Source of the DNA: Bacteroidia bacterium
GTDB taxonomy: Bacteria > Bacteroidota > Bacteroidia > Bacteroidales > Prolixibacteraceae
DNA: 46,895 bases
Reading direction: 5' to 3'
NCBI GenBank assembly: GCA_026391655.1
Contig: JAPLDR010000018.1
Span: 196,581-243,475 of the forward strand
Shown: positions 41,212-46,895 of the stretch, piece after piece
Layout: each line of letters starts with the position of its first letter
How positions within the stretch are numbered: position 1 is the stretch's first letter
Translations under genes and position numbers: made by a program
The notes under the pieces: model-generated
What the model was told of the DNA's origin: nothing
Database searches by the model: none
What the model saw: only the letters and a program-made list of their open reading frames with translations

Positions 41212-42747
41212 TCATTGTATACTATCTGCCTCACACACAACCCTGAATCCGTTATCGATGCAATCGGAATACCACCAGTTACTTTTGGGCATTTGCGGGT
41301 CGGTTACCAGCCATGCCTTCGTTTTGGTATAATCTCTCGCAGCGCTTCTGACATCTTTGGCATCGCTTTTAAACGAACCACCTCTGATCACATGCTCCTC
41401 CCCCGACATTGGTCCTATAGGATTTACCAATTCTCTTTTTCTTTTGTTGTAAGTATCAGGTGAATAATAATCTGAACAAAACTCAGCAACATTTCCGGCC
41501 ATATTCTTCAATCCGAAAGGATTCTCCTTCACAAAAGCAGGATCTTTGGTCCTTGATAAGCTATTTTCGGTGTAAACAATTCGTGAACTGATATTTGTGG
41601 TATCGGGGCCAAAAATTTTCTTTAAAATCCCTTTTGAGGTGAATTTTTTAGGATCACCATCAAAGAAATAGGGGGTTGTTGTATTTCCGCGACATGCATA
41701 CTCCCACTCTGCTTCGGTAGGTAAACGGTATTTTTTACCGGTGACTTTCGTTAACCACTGGCAATAAGTGTTTGCAGCACGCCACGACATCGTAATTGCC
41801 GGCCGCGATCCTTTGCCCCAGCCCTGGTCGGGAGCACCCCATGGTGGAGTAGGCCCCGTAATGGCATCAACATTCTTATTCTTAATAACCTGACCTTCGG
41901 TTCTTCCTTGCGACCCCGTGGCCTGGAAGAAAGCGAGATATTCGTTCCACGAAACTTCAATTTTGCCCATCCAGAATTTGGAAATCTTCACCTTTCGTAC
42001 AGGACCTTCATCGGGTTTGCGCAATGGCTCGTCATCCGGACTTCCCATTTTAAACGTTCCCTCTGGTATTGCAACCATCTCGAATGCAACGGTAGTCCCA
42101 GGGATTTTTTCGGTGAAATTTTCAAATTTTTCAACCTTAGTGGCTTCAGTAAATAGTTCTTTGCTTGCTGCTGCGTTGACCCCAAAGTTTATATCATGTT
42201 CGTGTTTTGCATTTTTGTCGAAGTGCCCTACATTAAGATGGCAGTTGATACAATTTGGTTTTGGCTCCTCTTTTGTGTTCACATAAGCCAGGTGGGCATT
42301 GCTCCCGTTCACTGACAGCGTAACAGGGAAGAGATTTTGATGGCATTTAGTGCATGATGCCTCATAGGTAAAACTTTTTGCATTTTCAAGTAACTTTTTG
42401 GCTTCCCAGTTGATTTTGGCACTATCCTTCAACAGAAAACCATAAGCGTCTATTGCTCCGTGCTTCGCTTTTGCGAACAGGAAACCCTCTCCTTTGGGAG
42501 GTAAATGACACTCAACGCAATGGACAGTAACACCAGTTCTATTATTGTGGTGTGAAGACAACTTCCAGGTCTCTTCTGCCCATGGGTGAACATGGCAGGA
42601 CATACAATATTTGTCGGTAGAAGTGTACGAAGACATCGTGTTAATGGTCACAATAATTGCCAGACAAATCATGGCGCCGAGGGTCATTATCCAGATTTTT
42701 GCCTTGGAACCATGCCTGGTCTGCCTGATCAAATTTTTAATATTCAT
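41212..42747 (-). CDS. NapC/NirT tetraheme cytochrome fused to SUMF1-like domain
   Basis: This 511-residue fusion has an N-terminal membrane anchor (IWIMTLGAMICLAIIVTINTM, about residues 19-38). Four heme c motifs follow: CMSCH, CVECH, CTKCH and CINCH, as in NapC/NrfH quinol dehydrogenases. From about residue 215 there is a formylglycine-generating-enzyme (SUMF1) fold: MVAIPEGTFKMGS, RLPTEAEWEYACRG, NMAGNVAEFCSDYY, VIRGGSF, GFRVV. The catalytic Cys pair of true FGE is replaced (after RGGSF comes KSDAKD), so the domain is probably not sulfatase-activating. NapC proteins pass electrons from quinol to periplasmic partners. Placement before two Tat oxidoreductases suggests electron transfer with them. 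Confidence 0.88.
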   Translation of the reverse strand: MNIKNLIRQTRHGSKAKIWIMTLGAMICLAIIVTINTMSSYTSTDKYCMSCHVHPWAEETWKLSSHHNNRTGVTVHCVECHLPPKGEGFLFAKAKHGAIDAYGFLLKDSAKINWEAKKLLENAKSFTYEASCTKCHQNLFPVTLSVNGSNAHLAYVNTKEEPKPNCINCHLNVGHFDKNAKHEHDINFGVNAAASKELFTEATKVEKFENFTEKIPGTTVAFEMVAIPEGTFKMGSPDDEPLRKPDEGPVRKVKISKFWMGKIEVSWNEYLAFFQATGSQGRTEGQVIKNKNVDAITGPTPPWGAPDQGWGKGSRPAITMSWRAANTYCQWLTKVTGKKYRLPTEAEWEYACRGNTTTPYFFDGDPKKFTSKGILKKIFGPDTTNISSRIVYTENSLSRTKDPAFVKENPFGLKNMAGNVAEFCSDYYSPDTYNKRKRELVNPIGPMSGEEHVIRGGSFKSDAKDVRSAARDYTKTKAWLVTDPQMPKSNWWYSDCIDNGFRVVCEADSIQ

Positions 42748-42935
42748 GTTTTAAAAATGCTATGCTCATTCTGATGTTGTGGAACATCTGTTCTGATCCG
42801 TTCGGCAAACATAGTTTGTTTTTTATCACCCCTAACAACCTGATTCATGTTTTACAACATCAAATTAATGCACAGTCGCCTATATTTTGAAATTGTAGCC
42901 GTGCTCATAAGAAGGCTTTTAATCAAAACACAAAA

Positions 42936-45707
42936 TCAATGAGCAAGTAACCAGTTTTCGGCAGCATCCATCTCTACTTCGAGCGGAACGGCCAGTTTTA
43001 CAGCATTTTCCATCTCGTATTTCACCACTGCTTTTACCTCTTCGAGTTCCGATTTTAAAACATCAAAGTTTAGTTCGTCATGAACCTGGAGTATCATCTT
43101 TGATTGAAATCCTTTTTCCGTAAACCGTTTATTGATGTTGATCATCGCGACTTTGATGATATCGGCGGCAGAACCCTGAATTGGAGCATTGATCGCGTTA
43201 CGTTCGGCAAATGCCCGTACGGAAGCGTTGGCAGAATTAATGTCGCTTAGGTAGCGTTTTCGCCCCATGATTGTTTCGACATAACCTCTTTCGCGGGCAA
43301 GCACAAGCTGGCGGTCCATATAATTCTTGATCATATAAAAATTGGCAAAATAATCATCAATCAGCTGTTTCGCTTCACTTCTGGAAATATTCAGGCGTTG
43401 AGCAAGCCCAAAAGCCGAGATTCCGTAAAGGATACCGAAATTGGCAGTTTTTGCTTTGCGGCGCATATCGGAGGTAACTTCGCTTATGGGTATACCGAAA
43501 ATTTTTGAAGCTGTAGCGGCATGGATATCTTCGCCGTTGCGAAAAGCTTCGGTCATTACTTTGTCGCCGGAAACGGCTGCCATAATCCGAAGTTCAATCT
43601 GAGAGTAGTCAGCAGATAAAAACAGATGATTCTTGTCACTCGGGATAAATGCTTTTCGGATTTCGCGTCCGTTTTCATCCCTGATCGGGATATTCTGGAG
43701 GTTGGGATTTGTGGAACTAAGCCGCCCGGTCGCGGCAATCGTCTGATTGAATGAAGAGTGTATCTTACCTGATTGAGGATTGATCAATTTAGGAAGCGCT
43801 TCGACATAAGTTGACAGCAATTTTTTTAATCCGCGATGTTCAAGTATTTTGCTGATGATCGGGTGTTTATCCTGCAAATTGACAAGGATTTCTTCACCGG
43901 TTGAGTATTGTTTTGTTTTGGTTTTTTTTGCTTTTGAATCGAGCAACAGCTTGTCGAACAGGATGTAGCCCAACTGCCTGGGCGACGAAATATTGAATTG
44001 CTCGCCAGCCATTTCGATGATGCTCTTTTCGAGTTCAATTATTTGCTCTCTCAACGTAACAGCGTAATCGTCAAGAACTTTTGGATCAATTCTTAAACCC
44101 GTCTGTTCCATTTGAATCAGCACTTTTAATAAAGGCATTTCGACCCCGGTGAACAGATTCTTCACATTTTCTTTGTCTAAATCATTATTTAACAATGATT
44201 TAAGTTGATAGGTGATATCTGCATCCTCGCAGGCATACTCTTTGATCTGCCCGATGTCAACCTGTCGCATCGATAGTTGATTTTTGCCGTTTTTGCCGAT
44301 CAGCTCTTCGGTCGCCACCTTTTTATAGCCAAGGTATATTTCGCTTAGGTAGTCCAGATTGTGGCGAAGTTCAGGTTGAATCAGATAGTGAGCAACCATC
44401 GTATCGAAATATTCGCCTTTTACTTCAATGCCATATCGTGAAAGGAACAGAATATCAAATTTCAAATTCTGACCAATTTTCAGGATATTTTCGTTGGCAA
44501 ATACTGTTTTAAACTCCTGAACGATAGCGATTGCTTTTTTCAGATCCTGCGAAACTGGTACGTAGTATGCTTCCCCGGATTTGAAAGAGAAAGATAGTCC
44601 AACCAGGTAATCCGAATGTGGATCAAGTCCTGTGGTTTCGGTATCAAAACAAAAAGCAGTTTGTCGCGCTAACCTGGAAATCAGATCTTTTATTTGTTCC
44701 TCATTATCAACCAAATAGTAATGGTGAGTTGTCGAACGGATATTCTCATGAACACTTTCTGATTCGGATTGGGTTTGTTCTCCCATATTGAAAAGGGTTC
44801 CTTGTTCGAATGCCGGAGTTGGTGGCTTAGGGGCAGGCGCGGCTGGCAATATTCTTTCGGCCAGTGTCCGGAATTCGAGTTCGATGAAAATATCGCGCAA
44901 ATGTTTATAGTCAGGTTCAGAGATGATTAGATCCTTCTGATTGAATTCGATAGGAACGTTAAGTATGATTGTGGCCAGGGTGCGCGACATACGAACCTGC
45001 TCTTCAAACTGTTCAAGATTCTCTTTCTGTTTTCCTTTCAATTTATCGATGTTCTGATAAACTCCGTCGATGCTGCCAAAGTCGCTTACAAGCTTCATCG
45101 CTGTTTTAGGGCCAATTCCGGGACAACCAGGAATATTATCGGATGAATCGCCCATAAGACCCAGAACATCAATTACCTGCAACGGATTTTGGATTTGAAA
45201 ATTTTCACAAACCTGTTCGACACCCAAAATCTCCATCTCGTTGCCCATCCGCTTAGGTTTATACATGAAGATATTTTCCGAAACTAATTGTGCATAATCT
45301 TTGTCCGGAGTGACCATAAAAACCTGAAATCCTTCTCTCTCAGCAGTTTTTGCCAGTGTTCCGATTACATCATCAGCTTCGAATCCTTCTTTTTCGAGTA
45401 TCGGAATATGGTATCCCTTGATAATCTCCCGGATGTAAGGAATTGATTTTCGGATATCTTCTGGCATTTCCTCGCGGTTGGCTTTGTAGGCAGCGAACAT
45501 ATCGTGACGGAAAGTTGGTCCTTTCAGGTCAAAGGCTATGGCAATATGTGTAGGCTTCTCAATTCTGAGGAGTTGATCCAGTGTGTTGACAAATCCCAGC
45601 ATCGTGGAGGTATTGAGTCCTTTGGAATTGACTCGTGGTGCATTAATGAACGCAAAATAAGAGCGATAAATCAATGCGTAGGCATCAAGCAAAAACAATC
45701 GGTTCAT
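42936..45707 (-). CDS. polA: DNA polymerase I
   Basis: The 923-residue protein is full length. The 5'-3' nuclease domain is at about 1-290 (LFLLDAYALIYRSYFA, EADDVIGTLAK, PDKDYAQLV, GDSSDNIPGCPGIG). The 3'-5' exonuclease is at about 335-510 with intact acidic residues (FCFDTETTGLDPH; DVFDTMVAHY-like stretch). The polymerase domain has motif A ADYSQIELRIMAA (near 697), motif B RRKAKTANFGILYGIS and motif C LQVHDELNFDV (near 875). It repairs and fills gaps after Okazaki fragment removal. Both exonuclease Asp/Glu sites look active, so proofreading is expected. It lies downstream of an ArsR gene with a terminator between them, so it is probably separately expressed. Confidence 0.96.
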   Translation of the reverse strand: MNRLFLLDAYALIYRSYFAFINAPRVNSKGLNTSTMLGFVNTLDQLLRIEKPTHIAIAFDLKGPTFRHDMFAAYKANREEMPEDIRKSIPYIREIIKGYHIPILEKEGFEADDVIGTLAKTAEREGFQVFMVTPDKDYAQLVSENIFMYKPKRMGNEMEILGVEQVCENFQIQNPLQVIDVLGLMGDSSDNIPGCPGIGPKTAMKLVSDFGSIDGVYQNIDKLKGKQKENLEQFEEQVRMSRTLATIILNVPIEFNQKDLIISEPDYKHLRDIFIELEFRTLAERILPAAPAPKPPTPAFEQGTLFNMGEQTQSESESVHENIRSTTHHYYLVDNEEQIKDLISRLARQTAFCFDTETTGLDPHSDYLVGLSFSFKSGEAYYVPVSQDLKKAIAIVQEFKTVFANENILKIGQNLKFDILFLSRYGIEVKGEYFDTMVAHYLIQPELRHNLDYLSEIYLGYKKVATEELIGKNGKNQLSMRQVDIGQIKEYACEDADITYQLKSLLNNDLDKENVKNLFTGVEMPLLKVLIQMEQTGLRIDPKVLDDYAVTLREQIIELEKSIIEMAGEQFNISSPRQLGYILFDKLLLDSKAKKTKTKQYSTGEEILVNLQDKHPIISKILEHRGLKKLLSTYVEALPKLINPQSGKIHSSFNQTIAATGRLSSTNPNLQNIPIRDENGREIRKAFIPSDKNHLFLSADYSQIELRIMAAVSGDKVMTEAFRNGEDIHAATASKIFGIPISEVTSDMRRKAKTANFGILYGISAFGLAQRLNISRSEAKQLIDDYFANFYMIKNYMDRQLVLARERGYVETIMGRKRYLSDINSANASVRAFAERNAINAPIQGSAADIIKVAMININKRFTEKGFQSKMILQVHDELNFDVLKSELEEVKAVVKYEMENAVKLAVPLEVEMDAAENWLLAH

Positions 45708-45753
45708 GGTAAAATTGGAATTAAGACCGAATCAAAGCTACGTATAATTTAAT

Positions 45754-45781
45754 AAAAAAGCCGACAATGATTTTGTCGGCC
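45754..45781 (-). terminator. Terminator after arsR-type gene
   Basis: On the minus strand GCCGACAA pairs with TTGTCGGC around a short loop, followed by TTTTTT. It separates the ArsR gene from polA. Confidence 0.8.
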
Positions 45782-45805
45782 TAGAATATATTATTAATCA
45801 GATAA

Positions 45806-46108
45806 TTAATCCTGACAACCACAATTTTCGATACAATCAAGTATTCCGGTAAAAGCCGGATGTTTCAGAAAATAGTAGGTGTTTTTTCCATCACGTTTCG
45901 AACTTAGAACGCCTTTGTTTTTAAGTATGCCAAGATGGTGTGAGGTTGTTGATTGCTCAATTCCGAGACGCTCGTGGATTTCGGTAACAGTAAGTTTTAC
46001 TCCACCATCGAGGTAACCGACAATTGCTATCCGCATCGGGTGGGCAATAGCCTTTAACATTTCTGTGGCTAATGTCAACTTCTCGATATTTAACTCGGAG
46101 TAGTTCAT
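45806..46108 (-). CDS. ArsR-family transcription regulator
   Basis: This 100-residue winged-helix regulator has the ArsR/SmtB pattern: EMLKAIAHPMRIAIVGYL, LTVTEIHERLGIEQSTTSHHLGILKNKGVLSSKRDGKNTYYFL. The usual ELCVCDL metal site is absent from helix alpha3. Instead the C-terminal tail is CIENCGCQD, which could bind metal or sense redox state. It has its own promoter with an inverted repeat over the -7 box (46169-46189), as expected of an autoregulated repressor. The divergent polyprenyl synthase gene begins 306 bp away. Its regulon is unknown. Confidence 0.87.
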   Translation of the reverse strand: MNYSELNIEKLTLATEMLKAIAHPMRIAIVGYLDGGVKLTVTEIHERLGIEQSTTSHHLGILKNKGVLSSKRDGKNTYYFLKHPAFTGILDCIENCGCQD

Positions 46109-46168
46109 TATCTTACGAATGTTTAAATATTGACTTGGTGGTAAATTCGGCCTTTTTAATTATTGATG

Positions 46169-46189
46169 CAAATATATGAATATATATTT
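46169..46189 (-). promoter_or_regulatory. arsR promoter and candidate operator
   Basis: A -7 box TATATTTG (minus strand, 46169-46176) is overlapped by an inverted repeat AAATATAT-GAAT-ATATATTT (46170-46189). This is close to the AT-rich imperfect palindromes bound by ArsR/SmtB proteins, 61 nt upstream of the ArsR start. Confidence 0.5.
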
Positions 46190-46306
46190 TATTAGCTGTC
46201 AGAATAAAAACCCTAAAAAACATTTTTTGATCATAATAATTTTGAAGTTTTTTGTTATGTGCTCATAATTAATAATTTAAAATTGTCGCTATCAGTATCT
46301 GCCAGA

Positions 46307-46382
46307 ATTCTAAATTGTAATTTAGAATGGCTAAAAACAATAATGTTGGAGTGAAATTTATTCTTACCTTTGGCCGGAAGGA
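46307..46382 (+). promoter_or_regulatory. Polyprenyl synthase promoter with upstream palindrome
   Basis: TACCTTTG (46375-46382) matches TAnnTTTG 31 nt before the ATG at 46414. Upstream, ATTCTAAATT-GT-AATTTAGAAT (46307-46328) is a perfect 10-bp-arm palindrome that may be an operator. No other gene was seen in the divergent 46109-46413 region. Confidence 0.5.
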
Positions 46383-46413
46383 GAATGAAAAGGAAGAATG
46401 CAATTTTTAAAGA

Positions 46414-46895
46414 ATGTCATCTAAAGATCGGATTATATCGCCTATTAGTGAGGAACTTAGTAAATTTGAACCCTATTTCAAAAAAGCGACGAAGAGTGAC
46501 TTGCCACTGTTAAGTACCATTATAAATTATATCCTGCGCCGTAAAGGGAAGCAGATGCGGCCGATTATGGTTTTTCTGGCAGCAAAATTAAATGGAACAT
46601 TTAATGAGCGTACCTACCACGCCGCATTAACCATCGAATTATTACACACTGCAACACTTGTTCATGACGACGTAGTCGACGATTCGTATCAGCGACGCGG
46701 TTTTTTTTCGGTGAATGCGGTCTGGAAAAACAAGATTGCCGTGTTGGTTGGTGATTTTATCCTCGCGAAAGGGCTGCTTTGGTCGATTGAGCACCGCGAT
46801 TACGATATTTTGGATCACATCTGTACGGCTGTCCGCGATATGAGCGAGGGTGAAATTCTCCAGGTTGAAAAAGCGCGTAAACTTGATATCACTGA
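46414..46895 (+). CDS. Trans-type polyprenyl diphosphate synthase, partial
   Basis: The first 160 codons of an isoprenyl diphosphate synthase run off the right edge. Landmarks are RRKGKQMRPIMVFLAAKL (substrate diphosphate-binding Lys and Arg), the first aspartate-rich motif HDDVVDDS (DDxxD; LLHTATLVHDDVVDD), RRG right after it, and LVGDFILAKG. The enzyme adds isopentenyl units to make octaprenyl or solanesyl-type tails for quinones. The second DDxxD motif lies beyond the window. The start at 46414 gives the MSSKDRI N-terminus, with the promoter box upstream at 46375-46382. Confidence 0.9.
   Translation, partial: MSSKDRIISPISEELSKFEPYFKKATKSDLPLLSTIINYILRRKGKQMRPIMVFLAAKLNGTFNERTYHAALTIELLHTATLVHDDVVDDSYQRRGFFSVNAVWKNKIAVLVGDFILAKGLLWSIEHRDYDILDHICTAVRDMSEGEILQVEKARKLDIT

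Noticed and set aside
41112-41240. N-terminal 43-residue extension of the second Gfo/Idh/MocA protein
   Set aside because: It would bury the NRRKF twin-arginine motif far from the N-terminus. The ATG at 41111 gives a normal Tat signal.

Overview
The window looks like chromosomal DNA of a member of the Bacteroidota, probably an environmental, anaerobic or facultative Bacteroidales/Marinilabiliales-type organism. This rests on gene content and on promoter style: TAnnTTTG -7 boxes precede many genes. It also rests on typical small families (Lmo0937-type membrane protein, DUF559 endonuclease carrying phylum-typical in-frame repeats, DUF4143 ATPases). An ice-binding (DUF3494) lipoprotein hints at a cold or icy habitat. 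A sulfide-dependent homocysteine pathway next to B12-dependent MetH suggests an anaerobic or sulfidic one. No tRNA, rRNA, CRISPR array or complete insertion sequence was seen.

Layout. 1-9.8 kb is a signalling and envelope-response region on the minus strand. It holds a truncated receiver-PAS protein, small membrane proteins, a DUF559 endonuclease invaded by a 42-bp repeat, the ice-binding lipoprotein, a response regulator, and a large hybrid histidine kinase broken inside a 63-bp tandem repeat. It ends with two paralogous AraC-type regulators and their small exported partners. 10.1-16.5 kb holds metG (with an apparent one-base frameshift), a MITE-like palindrome, a Crp-type regulator divergent from a YceI protein, a folM-folX-folK pterin cluster, and a ParD antitoxin with a decayed ParE. 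16.5-23.6 kb is a methionine module: metH, UPF0280, a NIL/4Fe-4S protein and the DUF39 homocysteine protein, interrupted by a TonB-like TPR protein. 23.7-33.5 kb is mixed: a toxin-antitoxin pair, an FAD oxidoreductase, an M28 peptidase, two DUF4143 ATPases, a HAD phosphatase, a PQQ-like beta-propeller and an M24 peptidase. 33.7-42.7 kb holds a small membrane protein, a GT2/GT-C glycosyltransferase pair, and a four-gene operon: NapC/SUMF1 fusion cytochrome, two Tat-type Gfo/Idh/MocA oxidoreductases and a ThuA lipoprotein. polA, an ArsR regulator and the start of a polyprenyl synthase gene close the window.

The most interesting signal is a mini-regulon at 1.7, 8.4 and 9.2 kb. Three transcription units share an 18-bp box placed exactly 42 nt upstream of an nAnnTTTG -7 element. 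Two of the units encode small exported, C-terminally anchored proteins. The third encodes one of two paralogous AraC proteins whose N-termini look like degenerate heavy-metal-associated (HMA) domains. Second is the exported oxidoreductase operon with the cytochrome-SUMF1 fusion, which suggests respiratory-chain-linked sugar oxidation outside the cytoplasm. Apparent gene damage (hybrid kinase, metG, parE) should be separated into real mutation and assembly error using reads.
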